Source of the DNA: Primulina eburnea | Taxonomy: Eukaryota > Streptophyta > Magnoliopsida > Lamiales > Gesneriaceae | Reading direction: 5' to 3' | Length of the DNA: 64,000 nt | Assembly (NCBI RefSeq): GCF_022965805.1 | Contig: NC_133118.1 | Location: 6,851,057 to 6,915,056, forward strand | In this document: positions 23,601 through 33,775 of the stretch, piece after piece | Numbering within the stretch: position 1 is the first letter of the stretch | How the letters are laid out: each line of letters begins with the position of its first letter | The notes under the pieces: generated by a model | Databases searched by the model: none | Told to the model about the DNA's origin: nothing | The model's input: only the letters and a program-made list of their open reading frames with translations | Position numbers and translations under genes: made by a program

Positions 23601-25803
23601 TATCAGCTTCGGCCCCCAGGATCTTCAGGGAGTCAGCCTCCCACACAATGATACTTTGGTCATCCAGGCAAAAGTGGTTAATTACGATATTCGCCGGGTT
23701 TTCGTCGATTCTGGAAGCTCGGTGAACATTATTTTTAAGGAGGCCCTGGACCAGATGAATTTGGAGGATTATCAGTTGCGGCCAGTGGAAACAGCCTTAT
23801 TCGGATTTGCTGGCCACACTGTCTATCCTCGAGGGGAAATCACTCTGCCCCTCACAATGGGAGCCGAGGAGCTCAGAAAGACGGTGATGACGGTTTTCAC
23901 CGTGGTAAATGCCCCTACCTCTTATAATATCATTTTGGGCAGGCCAGCTATGAACGCCCTTCGGGCCGTGGCCTCGGCTTACCACCAGAAGCTAAAGTTC
24001 CCGGTGGGGAACAGAATTGGAGAAGTAAGGGGGGACCAGCCATCCTCCCGCAAGTGCTATGCAGAAACTGTAAAGATCGAAAATAAAAGAGCCCGACGAG
24101 ATGGAGAAAGCAGGAGGTCAGGGAAGGAGGAGGTGCATTCTATCCCACAGGTGCACATGTTGGAAGGTGATGAGCAGGAGGAAGTAGGCGTCTTACCCGG
24201 ACAGCCCATGAAGACAACGAAAATAGCCCGGGATCTTGAGCCAGCCACCCGGGCCCAACTGCTACAATGCCTAGAGAAGAATGTGGACATCTTTGCATGG
24301 TCTTCATCAGAGTTGGTAGGGGTCTCCCCTCACGTGGCGGAACACCGGTTAAACATCATCTCGGGCTCCCGGGTGGTAAAGCAGAGAAAGAGACACTTTG
24401 GTCCCGAAAAGGACAAGGTGATTGCTGGCCACGTGGAAGAGCTATTGAAAGCCGGACAGATCAGAGAGGTACAGTTTCCCACCTGGTTATCCAACGTAGT
24501 CTTGGTTCCCAAGTCAGCCGGCAAGTGGCGGATGTGTTTTGACTTCAGGGATCTGAATAAAGCTTGCCCAAAGGACTGCTACCCCCTGCCCCGGATTGAT
24601 CAGCTGGTGGACTCGACATCAGGGTATGAGTTGTTATGTTTCATGGATGCATACCAGGGGTATCATCAAATCCCCCTGGCCCAGGAGGACCAGGAGAAAG
24701 TTAGCTTCATTACCTCGGGGGGGACTTTCTGCTATGTGGTCATGCCCTTTGGTTTAAAGAATGCCGGGGCCACATACCAGATGTTGATGGACCGGATATT
24801 CGCCAAGCAGGCCGGGCGGAATATCGAAGTCTACATAGATGATATCTTGGTGAAATCCCGGGCGTACCCTGACTTCATCCCAGACCTCGAAGAGACCTTC
24901 TCTACTCTTAGGGAGTATGGGGTGAAGCTAAACCCAGCCAAATGCACATTTGGGGTTAAGAGTGGAAAGTTCCTCGGGTTCATGGTCACCGAGAGAGGAA
25001 TTGAAGTTAACCCGGAGAAAGTCAGGTCTATCACTGAAATGACATCCCTAAAGTCAATCAAGGATGTGCAGAGACTCACGGGAAAAATCGCAGCCCTGTC
25101 ACGTTTCATTTCCCGATCTGCGCATCGGAACTACCCTTTCTTTCAGGCTCTGAGGAGGGCCCAAAAATTTGGCTGGGATGAAAAATGTGAAAGGGCTTTC
25201 GAGGAATTGAAGAATCATCTAGCCGGGCTCCCAGTCCTGGAGAAGCCCGGACCCGGGGAGAAGCTTTGGGTATACCTTTCTGCCACCGAGTACGCTGTCA
25301 GCTCTGTGCTGGTCCGAGAAGAAGGTACTGACCAAAGGCCGGTCTATTATGTGAGTCATGCGCTCAAAGGGCCCGAGATCAGATATACAGAGGTAGAGAA
25401 GGTGGCCCTTGCCCTGGTGATTACAGCACGAAAACTTCGCCCATACTTCTTGTCCCATCCCATCACTGTGCTGACCAACACCCCTCTCGAGAGGATCATG
25501 ACTCAGCCAGAGATCTCAGGAAGGTTGGTAAAGTGGACTGTGGAGTTGGGAGAGTATGACATCGAGTACCAGCCCCGGCGGGCTATTAAGGCCTATGCCT
25601 TGTCAGATTTTGTCACCGAGATGGTTGTCCCCGATACCGGGGGGATTTGGAGGATATTCGCAGACGGGGCTTCCTGCAAAGACGGCAGTGGTGTGGGAGT
25701 ATGGCTGATATCACCCACCGAGGAAAAAATACGGCTGGCAGTTAGGTTGGACTTCCGGGCTTCTAACAATGAAGCCGAATACGAGGCTGTATCGTCGGGA
25801 TAA
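23601..25803 (+). pseudogene. Protease, RT and RNase H of the Tat element
   Basis: The protease motif is VDSGSSVNIIF near 23705, with ILGRPAMNALRA near 23935. RT shows FDFRDLNKACPKD and YPLPRIDQL, with catalytic YIDDILVKS at about 24832-24858. The first RNase H (about 25260-25600) lacks the usual first Asp and reads YLSATEYAVSSVL, as is common in Tat elements. A second, archaeal-type RNase H begins at 25644 (FADGASCKDGSG). A one-base loss near 25791, just after NEAEYEAV, ends this frame. The rest of the domain continues in the next frame. Confidence 0.9.
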
Positions 25804-27338
25804 AAGCAGCCCGTAATGTTGGAGCTAACCAGGTCATTATTTACACGGATTCACAGCTGGTAGCCCAACAGGTAAAAGGAGTGTACGAGGTTCGGGAGGA
25901 GAAGTTTGTGAAATATCTAGCTATCATCAAAGAGTTATCCACACATTTCGTAAGTTGGAGCATAGAGCAAATTCCCCGAGAGGAAAATACTGAAGCAGAT
26001 GCCTTGGCGAAGATGGCAGCTTCGCTTTCCGATTACCAGGAGCCGGGCATATCTTATCACACTAACCTGGTATCTTCGGTGGATACCGGGCCTCCTCGCG
26101 CCCGGGAAGATAACTGGACCACCCCCATCCTCGACTACATCTCCCAATCCTATCTGCCCGAGGATATCAAGGAGGCCAGTCAGATCAAGAGGAGGGCAGC
26201 ACGGTTTATTGTGATTGATGACCGTCTTTACCAGCGATCTTTCCAGGGCCCCTTTTTTAAGTGCATCGCCGGTGATGAATCCATTTATGTTCTAAGGGAG
26301 ATCCATGAGGGCTGCTGCGGAGATCATATTGGAGCAACTTCCCTGGCTAGGAAGGCTTTGCTGGCCGGTTTCTGGTGGCCTACCATGTATCAAGACGCTG
26401 CCCGGGTAGTCCGTTCTTGCGAGGGATGCCAAAGACATAGCAACATTAACCACCACCCGGTTGCCCTGATGAGGCCCATCTGGGTATCTTGCCCTTTTGA
26501 CCAGTGGGGCCTGGATATTGTGGGATCTTTCCCTATGGCTCGAGCTCAAAAAAAATTCCTGCTGGTAGGGATTGACTACTTCTCTAAGTGGGTAGAAGCC
26601 GAGCCCCTGGCCAAGATTACAGAGGAAGAAGTTCTTAAATTTCTATGGAAAAATATTGTTTGCAGGTTTGGGATTCCTAGAAAACTTATATCTGACAATG
26701 GCAGACAATTTCAGGGAGGTAAGGTCAGAGCTTGGTGCAGAGAGATGAAGATTAATCAGGCTTTTACCTCAGTTGCCTACCCGCAAGCCAATGGGCAGAC
26801 GGAGGTGACCAACCGCACTATTGTCCAGGCTCTCAGAGCCCGGTTATTTGGAGTGGGAAAGGACTGGGTAGAGGAGCTGCCCAGTGTTCTTTGGGCATAT
26901 CGAACTACACCTCGAACAGCTACCGGGGAAACACCATTCAGCCTGGTTTATGGCTCGGAAGCAGTGCTCCCCGCAGAAATCGGGCAAACTTCAGCCCGAG
27001 TGAGCACCTATCCGAAAGACAATGATAGTTCCCGTGCCAGTGAACTTGATCTCATCGAAGAAAGGAGAGAGAGAGCGGCCATCAGAATGGAGGCTTATCG
27101 GCGCCGGGTGATGAAAGCTTATAACCGGAGGGTTCAACACCGAGAGTTCCAGATTGGAGATATGGTCCTCAAGAAAGTAAACCCAGCCGGAGACGTTGGC
27201 AAGCTTGATGCCCGATGGGAAGGACCTTACAAAGTGGTGCGCAGAGTCAGCTCGGGCACCTATTATCTTGAAGATGGGCAGGGCCGTCCTCTCAAAAGAC
27301 CCTGGAACGCTTTTCACCTCAAGAAATATTTTCCTTAG
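25792..27338 (+). pseudogene. Second RNase H end and integrase of the Tat element
   Basis: The frame is open to the stop at 27338. It begins with the remaining archaeal-type RNase H (YTDSQLVAQQVKG, then EADALAKMA, holding the third and fourth acidic residues). Next is an intact-looking integrase with HHCC region (HEGCCGDHIG...CEGCQRH) and DDE residues in GLDIVG, SDNGRQF and NGQTEVTNR. The C-terminal module is GDMVLKKV...KLDARWEGPY. It is a pseudogene only because it depends on the upstream frame. The integrase itself shows no lesion. Confidence 0.9.
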
Positions 27339-27440
27339 AAGCTCTTGTAAATCTTTTTACTATTATTTGGCAATAAAGATCAAGTTCCTGGGAAGATTAT
27401 TCTTAAAGCCCGGTAGGTCCCGAACCCCGGCACATATTAA

Positions 27441-27767
27441 GGGCCCGGGTGATACCATGCCCCGGCTTCCCTTCAAATTATTATTAAGGGCCCGGGTGAT
27501 ACCATGCCCGGCTTCCCTTCAAATTATTATTAAGGGCCCGGGTGATACCATGCCCCGGCTTCCCTTCAAATTATTATTAAGGGCCCGGGTGATACCAATC
27601 CCCGGTTTCTCTTCAATTTATAATTAAGGGCCCGGGTGATACCATGCCCCGGCTTCCCTTCAAATTATTATTAAGGGCTCGGGTGATACCATGCCCCGGT
27701 TTCCCTTCAATTTATTGTCAAGGACCCGGGCTATACCATGCCCCGGCTTCCCTTTAATTGATTAAGT
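27441..27767. repeat. 47-base minisatellite, seven copies
   Basis: The unit gggcccgggtgatacc... repeats at 27441, 27488, 27534, 27581, 27628, 27675 and 27722, with period 46-47. It lies just after pol (27339-27440 is plain spacer). Tandem arrays between pol and the 3' LTR are known in Tat/Ogre elements and can seed satellites. Confidence 0.9.
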
Positions 27768-28603
27768 CGGGGGGTCCGAAATCTCGGTGGCATAAGTTGA
27801 TTGACCCTCGATACTTAATATTACTAAGTGTTATCGTTTAGATGTTATCTAAACCCGACTATCTTCCGACACTCGGTAAATTTTTCTTAAAGTTAACACG
27901 AAGGCACAGATGAATGAAGAAAGCTTTATTACTTCGAATTATTACAACTAGGAGGATGGGGAAATACAAAAATCTAAGCAGCGGGCTCTGGCTCCGAGTC
28001 TTCCTCCGCCTCGGACTTTTCTTCATCCGGGAGCTCCGCACCATCATCCGGTAAGGAGCTGACGGCCCGGGCCAAATCAAGCAGGCCTTTCTTCTCCGGG
28101 GGTAAAAGGCCGGCTTCCTTCACCTGCCCCCTGCATTTGTTAAAGCCCGCCTTGAAATAAGGGAAGGCTTTATTCGTCACTAGCTGCTGGAATTCTGCAG
28201 TGGCAAGGAAAGAAGCCCGCCACCCCTCCTCCAGGGTAGCTCGAGCTACAAGATCCGCCTCCCGGGCCACAAGAGCAACCTCCAACTCACCCATTCTCTC
28301 GGTGGCCAATACAAAATCATCCAAGGAAGCCCGGGCTTCTAAATCTAGCTTCTCAGCTCGGGCTTCTGTTTTCTCCAGTTGAGCTTTCAGCGAAAGGATC
28401 TCTGCCCGGGCCTCCTCGAGCTGGGCCTGCAGGCAGTTTATCGTGGTGCTCTGGCCAAGGATGGCCTCCTCATGAAGGGCTTTTATCTGAGCCAACTGTG
28501 CCAGGGCACCATCATGGAGAGCTTGGGCGGAGGCGGCTCGTGCCTCTGTGCTCTTTTGCAAAGCCCCCATCTTCTCGAAGGCAGCTCTGGGCATCTGCCC
28601 GCT

Positions 28604-28677
28604 CTGCAAATAAACAAAAAGTACATAAGTATACCGATGGAACAAAGGCACAGGAGAGGAGGAAGGAAACAACTTAC
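28604..28677 (-). other. Predicted intron in the Tat antisense gene
   Basis: The minus strand has donor GTAAGTTG and acceptor TTTGTTTATTTGCAG. It joins ...LMLA to SGQMPR in frame. Confidence 0.65.
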
Positions 28678-28969
28678 AGCCAGCATGAGGTTGAAGCTCT
28701 CCAGCATGAGATCTCCTGCATTCGAGGCTTGAAGGGTGGCCTCCTCGGCAGGAGTCGCCACCCGCTTCAGAATTTGGAAGCCCATCTTCGAGCTTCCGGC
28801 CGAGAATATAGTAAGCAGGGCACAGGAAAGGACATGTAATCATGAAGGTGTCAGACTGATCGGATCCTCGGAAGACGGAACGTTACCGACCATTGGATCG
28901 AAAAAGAAGGGCACGTATCGTCATGGCATCGTGCGCACTATTCAAAAAGGACCCGGCGTGTTATTTTAA

Positions 28970-29385
28970 GCCCGGAAGGTTTTAGGCCCCGGCATGTAAT
29001 GGTAAGCCCGGGAGGTTTTAGGTCCCGGCATGTTATTTTAAGCCCGGGAGGTTTAAGGTCCCGGCATGTTATCTTAAGCCCGGAAGGTTTTAGGCCCCGG
29101 CATGTTATTTTAAGCCCGGGAGGTTTAAGGCCCCGGCATGTTATGTTAAGCCCGGGAGGTTTTAGGCCCCGACATGTTATTTTAAGTCCGGGAGGTTTAA
29201 GGCCCCGGTATGTTATTTTAAGCCCGGGAGGTTTTAGGCCCGGGCATGTTATTTTAAGCCCGGGAGGTTTTAGGCCCCGGCATGTTATGTTAAGCCCGGG
29301 AGGTTTAAGGCCGCGGCATGTTATTTTAAGCCCGGGAGGTTTTAGGCCCCGGCAAGTTATTTTAAGCCCGGAAGGTTTCTCGGGC
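28970..29385. repeat. 36-base minisatellite, about twelve copies, open in frame on both strands
   Basis: The unit ttaagcccgggaggtttt... has period 35-37. Because 36 is twelve codons, the minus strand encodes a repeated GLKITCRGLKPP peptide and the plus strand LSPGGFRPRHVI. A degenerate stretch of the same unit recurs at about 31920-32050. Confidence 0.9.
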
Positions 29386-29390
29386 ACTGC

Positions 29391-29413
29391 GGGGGGGGGG
29401 GGGGGGGGGGGGG
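29391..29413. repeat. G homopolymer of 23
   Basis: An uninterrupted run of G is followed by TGGG. On the minus strand it encodes a poly-proline stretch of the antisense gene. It is prone to slippage and to sequencing or assembly error. Confidence 0.85.
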
Positions 29414-29865
29414 TGGGAGTAATGGTAGGAGAGACCTGAGGGGATCCAGCGGGGGACACCGTTGGGACAAGTCCAGACCCTGAGCCACTCGGGTAACCAT
29501 CCGGGGTTCAACACGGACAAGCTCTTTTGCAGCTTTCCTTTTTTTGGTGGTCAGGAGGGGCTGGTCCGGGGACTCGTCCTCCTCCTCAATAAGAATAACC
29601 CCATGCTCCTGGGGCCCGGTGGCCTCGGCAGCCCGAACGCTCGGAGGAGTACCAGCCTGCCCGGCCTCAGCAGGGGCCCGAGTCTCCTTTTCAGCAGGCA
29701 CTTGGGGTTCCAGCTCCCCCTCAACCGGGTCTTCAGTAGTCACCCGGGATGAAGACCCCTAGCGCTCCCTGGCCTTTCTTTCAGCAGCAGCGGCCTTCCG
29801 GGCAGCCTTCTTAGCTTCCCGTTCCTCAGCCAGCTTTTGGGCGAAAGCCTCTTTCATCTCGGCAT

Positions 29866-29946
29866 CTGCAGGAAATAAAACCACTCATTAGAAACAGGTA
29901 AAGTAGAAAGTAAAAGAGAGAATAGTGGCCAACAGAGGGAACCTAC
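29866..29946 (-). other. Predicted intron in the Tat antisense gene
   Basis: The minus strand has donor CCCCG|GTAGGT and acceptor TTTATTTCCTGCAG. The split codon is restored (G + AT) and coding continues DAEMKEAFAQKLAEE. Confidence 0.7.
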
Positions 29947-31013
29947 CGGGGCGGGAGGCATCGAACTCCCCGATGATGCGATCGATAGAGTCCTCTACCC
30001 CGGGGCTCAACCCATAGGCCACCAGAAGCTTTTCACAGAGGAGGGCAGAGGAGTTATATACTTTACCGCCTACCACCTCCTCACTTTGGGTGTAAGAGTC
30101 AAGTGTGCGGTAATTTTCAGGAAGATCCGGCTGAGCGGGAAGGGCAGAAATAAACCCAACCGGGCATTCGGGGAGCTTGGCAGGGCGGATGTAAAAATAC
30201 CGGCGTTTCCAGTCCTTGACGGAGGAGGGAATATCTCCGAAAAGTTTCTGGTGAGACCGGGTTTTGAAGGAAAAGGCGTAATATCCAATATAGCAAATAA
30301 AGAAAAAATTAAAGAGGGAAGGCTCGAGGGGGATCTCGGGATGCATGGACATTAGCGTGAAAAAGCAAGTCACCATCCTAATAGCATTAGGATGAAACTG
30401 ATTGAGAGGAATACCCAGAAGGGAAGATATCCCAATGAAGAAGGGGTGGAGGGGAAACCTGAGGCCATTGGCCACTTGGTCCCGGAAAAAGGTCAGGTAT
30501 CCTTCTGGCGGCTAGTCAGCCCGGTTACTAGGGCCCGAGATGACAATATCGAAAGCGGTGGGGATGGAGCCAAGGAGGCGGATCTCCTCGGCTGATTTGG
30601 CTCGAAGGGAGCTTACCATGGTAGAAAACCATGGCAAGGGGCTAGGATCAGCAGACCGGGCGGGAGAAGGAACAGCCCGGGCTGGGGGTTTTGAAGAGGT
30701 TGCCTTCTTCTTTTTTTATGGGTGCTTGAAGGCCCAGTCCAATGGGAAATTTTGAGTTTTTTGAGGGAAGGAGGAGAAGAAGTTGGATTTTGAGGGCGAA
30801 AAGCGGAAATGGGGGAGGCAGAAATCGGCGGACTATCGCGCAGGGCATCTAACTCGAATTCCGAGGAGCCCTGGTAGATCCTACCCGAGGTAGAGGAAGT
30901 GCGGGAGGAAGACATAATTATAAAAAGAAGAACTTACACAAGTTTGGAAGAAAATTGGTGGTGTGAACGCCGGGGACTGATCGGAAGTATGGCATAGTTG
31001 CAGACGCGGAGGC

Positions 31014-31580
31014 TTAGTGAAAATGGACGAAAGTGGTGAGGGGTTGAGGGAGGAGATATATATAGGAGTAGGAAAACGATCTAGGCCGTAGATCTAGCCA
31101 TGATCCGAAGGTCCACATTGGTTCGGAAAAATGCGCCCGGATCGTGGATCTCCACCGTTGATCTGGATGGATATGAACGAGCGGGATGTACCTTGTAAGG
31201 TGAAATATTGCAGTGGCTAGCCTATGCAGCTCAGGGAAGGGGAGGTTGGCAAAGGACTCGGTAGCAACGAGCTTGCGCAGCTGTTTCCACTCCTTCCGCA
31301 GCATTGCCTGAAGCAGAACTTGATCAGTGGCTAGCTCGGCCACGTGCGTCACATAGAATATCCGCTTATATCTCCTGGCCAGTGCTCTCTGTGGCCTGGT
31401 GAAAGCCAGGCCATCTTGGTATGATTGCATAAGATCATGAATCTTATGCCAAGTGGACATGACCTTCGCCAGAATAAGCTCCTCGATGGTCCTCTTCAAC
31501 GACTCTAAATGAGCACGCGTTGAGGGTGGCAAGTGGCCATACGGGCTATTGCTGACAGTGGATTCGCTTGAACTCGACAT
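31014..31580 (-). CDS. Second antisense ORF of the Tat element (YWE-family paralogue)
   Basis: It is 188 codons starting MSSSSESTVSNS. From about residue 30 it parallels the 32248-32601 ORF without gaps. Shared marks are EE..L..V...W, a Tyr and G.A.T.P stretch, then MLRKE. The last ~50 residues overlap the presumed promoter of the spliced antisense gene and may not be ancestral coding. A TATA box (CTATAAATA, 31617-31625) lies about 40 bases before the ATG. No known domain is recognised. The composition is charged, helical and soluble, with no membrane segment. Confidence 0.55.
   Translation of the reverse strand: MSSSSESTVSNSPYGHLPPSTRAHLESLKRTIEELILAKVMSTWHKIHDLMQSYQDGLAFTRPQRALARRYKRIFYVTHVAELATDQVLLQAMLRKEWKQLRKLVATESFANLPFPELHRLATAIFHLTRYIPLVHIHPDQRWRSTIRAHFSEPMWTFGSWLDLRPRSFSYSYIYLLPQPLTTFVHFH
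31055..31065 (-). promoter_or_regulatory. TATA-like box of the spliced Tat antisense gene
   Basis: The minus strand reads CCTATATATATC, some 140 bases before the ATG at 30915, in otherwise G/C-rich sequence. Confidence 0.45.
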
Positions 31581-31616
31581 GTTGAAATGATTGCTCTCAC
31601 TTCGCCTTCATCTACG

Positions 31617-31625
31617 TATTTATAG
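31617..31625 (-). promoter_or_regulatory. TATA box of the second Tat antisense ORF
   Basis: CTATAAATA on the minus strand, about 40 bases before the ATG at 31580. Between this and the next antisense ORF (31626-32247) there is only a degenerate 36-base repeat stretch and A/T-rich spacer. Confidence 0.5.
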
Positions 31626-32247
31626 GCAGATGGTAGGTAGTACGGAGGAAGCCGAGAAGTTTCCGACCATGCGAAACGACTCCGCATTTATGGAGGAGAA
31701 AAGTTAATCGCAACCGTTGGCTTAAGCATACGTATCTGATCAGGAAGCGCCTCGTAAATTGTTCCAAGTATCCGAAGAGGCGTGAGCGAATATAAAGGCT
31801 GCAGTGTCATCATCGCCTCGGAAGATGAAGCAGACCTCGTCAGGATTTTAATGTTAAACATCAAAATTTTATATGGTTATGACACCAGACCACGGACCGG
31901 GAAACCTCAGGTTATCGGCATTTGATGAAGCCCGGGAAGCACGAGGCGCTCGGCGTGTTATCTTAAGCCCGGAAGGCACGAGGCTCCGGCATTTTGTGTT
32001 AATTGCAAGGGAGGTATGAGATCCCGCTGTGTTCACTAAGAGCTTGGAAGGTATTAAGTTGGGGAATTCCGGTAAGGCATCTCATCAGATAATTCTATGC
32101 AATTCATGACAAACCAATTGATGGGTTTCAAGTTGTTATAAGCCAAGCAAAGACAGAGAAGGAAACTGAGATAAATTCTTATTTAACCATATACATTGTC
32201 ATGTACTGCATCGTCATATTTCTCTTCTATGAAAATTATTCGTATCT

Positions 32248-32601
32248 TCAACCAAGCAGACAGAGGGGCGGTGGAACCTTGCATGAAGCTGGGTAAACCA
32301 AAATACGCTCCAGGAGCTTCAATTCCTTCCGTAGCATCAGCTGATAGACGCGGCCATCCGTGAAGATGTCCTCCCATTCAGCTATATGTAGTTGTTTGCG
32401 CACTTTCTTCAGTTTGGACACCAGGGTAGGGGTGGTGGCTTCCCCAGAATCATAAAGAAGTTTTAGCCTCTGAAGCTCTTCCCAATAGCCGAGAACTTCA
32501 TTAAGCACTTCCTCCTCTATAATGGACTTCTGAATCTCCAGATCGGGCTCTTTGAGGGCTTCAGTCACCCCTGGAGTTCTCGAACTGCTGGCACCGGCCA
32601 T
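32248..32601 (-). CDS. Third antisense ORF of the Tat element (GASSS/YWE family)
   Basis: It is 117 codons starting MAGASSSRTPG, with GYWEELQRLK near residue 39, ATTP near 55, KLKKVRKQLHIAEWEDIF and YQLMLRKE near 90. It is uninterrupted. It shares the MxGASSS start and all these landmarks, at nearly the same spacing, with the antisense ORF of the copia element (14758-15176). It lies between pol and the 3' LTR, antisense to gag-pol, behind its own TATA box. The function is not recognised. The 32602-32956 stretch between it and the LTR holds only this promoter and the polypurine tract. Confidence 0.65.
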   Translation of the reverse strand: MAGASSSRTPGVTEALKEPDLEIQKSIIEEEVLNEVLGYWEELQRLKLLYDSGEATTPTLVSKLKKVRKQLHIAEWEDIFTDGRVYQLMLRKELKLLERILVYPASCKVPPPLCLLG

Positions 32602-32655
32602 GATATCTGTTGGAGTAATCTGCTAGTGATGAGGGAAGGATCGGGAGGATGCCAT

Positions 32656-32664
32656 CTATATAGG
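32656..32664 (-). promoter_or_regulatory. TATA box of the third Tat antisense ORF
   Basis: CCTATATAG on the minus strand, about 58 bases before the ATG at 32601, nearly the same distance as in the copia relative. Confidence 0.5.
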
Positions 32665-32944
32665 ATGAAGAAGAGTATCTTGATCATTGATTCTCGAAGG
32701 TGTGAACGGCTAAGATGAATATTGGAAGTTGGGCCAAGCAGGCGAAAAGACAAGCATAAATCTCGAGATATCATAACGGTCCTCGAAGCACGAAAACTTG
32801 CGGATAAGTTTGAATTTTAGGGCTTACGACAGCACTGACGGTAATATCCACATCTTTAAAAATCTAAAAGGCTCCGCTGTCATTAGGAGTGAACTAGTTT
32901 TTGCCAATCGGGACAGCGAGACAGACTCTAGCCCGACTTTTTTT

Positions 32945-32956
32945 AGGAGGGAGTGG
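32945..32956 (+). other. Polypurine tract of the Tat element
   Basis: AGGAGGGAGTGG immediately precedes the 3' LTR. Confidence 0.75.
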
Positions 32957-33775
32957 TGATGCCCCCAAGAGAGCCCGGGCCTGGGTAGGACCCTTGACCC
33001 AGGATGTCCTTGAGCTTGGGCGATATGATAGCAGAGAAGGGATACCAAGTTACGATTACATTCAAGTGAAGCAAGTGTGAAAGAAGGATCCCGGATCTCT
33101 AGACGCCCGGCGAGTTGTGCACTCAACTATCAGAAGAATTCCCAATGAACTACCGGGCAAACCATCGCCCGGGGAATAGCCATCAGTATCCAGGATAAAA
33201 GCTTCCCGAGCCCAGAAGTACCGCAGAGGCACCCGGGTAGGAAACACCTTAGAAAGAAACTCAGTCTTTCCCTGATCACCACGTCTTCCGAAAATCTCGG
33301 AACCTATTCTCCCACGTTCCATAATCAGGTCAACACTTGATACGTGGCCCACTACTTCGCAACGTGGCCCACGACCCCGGATCATGGCCATCACCCGAAC
33401 TTTGCGGGCAAGTCACCTACCTGACTCATCTATAAATACCCCCTGTAGGTACTACACAAGGAGGTAACTCTTCTTTGGATACTCACAAGCACTCACAAAT
33501 GTTCCTATTTTCTCTCTAAGTTTTCCTTTGCGTGCACCACTGACTTGAGCGTCGAAGTGGATACGCCGGAACAACTTCCGGTGCCCCCCTAACGTTCTGT
33601 GATTTCAGGATTAATACTCAGGTCATCCCAGGCGTTAGTCCTCAGGCGACAGGGAACTCAATCTTCCCAGACCACCAGCAACTCGCAATAAAGCATTCAA
33701 ATCGCACATATATTGAAACACCCGACTTGGCAGATTGTACACCCGGCTACTACCCAATTTGCCCGGTCGACATCA
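32957..33775 (+). mobile_element. 3' LTR of the Tat element
   Basis: It is 819 bases, the same length as the 5' LTR, with about 21 substitutions by eye and no obvious indel. Most changes are C/T or G/A. The TATA box is at 33430-33438. Confidence 0.95.

Larger units (their letters stand above)
27974..30915 (-). pseudogene. Spliced antisense gene of the Tat element (putative gypsy-type transposon domain)
   Basis: It is read leftward from ATG 30915 to TAA 27974. Exon 1 (to 29947) starts MSSSRTSSTSG and holds the conserved core (GLRFPLHPFF, IPLNQFHPNAIRM, WKRRYFYIRP). This resembles the plant 'putative gypsy type transposon' domain. An 81-base GT-AG intron (29866-29946) and a 74-base GT-AG intron (28604-28677) both splice in frame. 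Middle exons are acidic and Pro-rich and run into a 12-residue repeat array. The last exon (27974-28603) is a long Ala/Glu/Leu coiled coil with an acidic tail. Stops at 30512-30514 and 29759-29761 and a slip near 30760 show decay. The exon boundary between 28790 and 29360 is unclear. Function is unknown. Confidence 0.65.
21291..33775 (+). mobile_element. Complete Tat-lineage Ty3/gypsy element
   Basis: The element is 12,485 bases with TG...CA ends and two 819-base LTRs. It is flanked by ggtaa at 21286-21290 and 33776-33780. It holds gag-pol on the plus strand and about 5.6 kb of accessory sequence before the 3' LTR, containing minisatellites and antisense genes. The second, archaeal-type RNase H marks the Tat (Retand/Ogre-like) lineage. 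About 21 LTR differences were counted by eye, so it is younger than the copia it sits in. The frames are broken at two places only. Confidence 0.95.

Noticed and set aside
28999..29439. Plus-strand 146-codon repeat ORF
   Set aside because: It is the complement of a 36-base minisatellite and stays open only because the period is a multiple of three.
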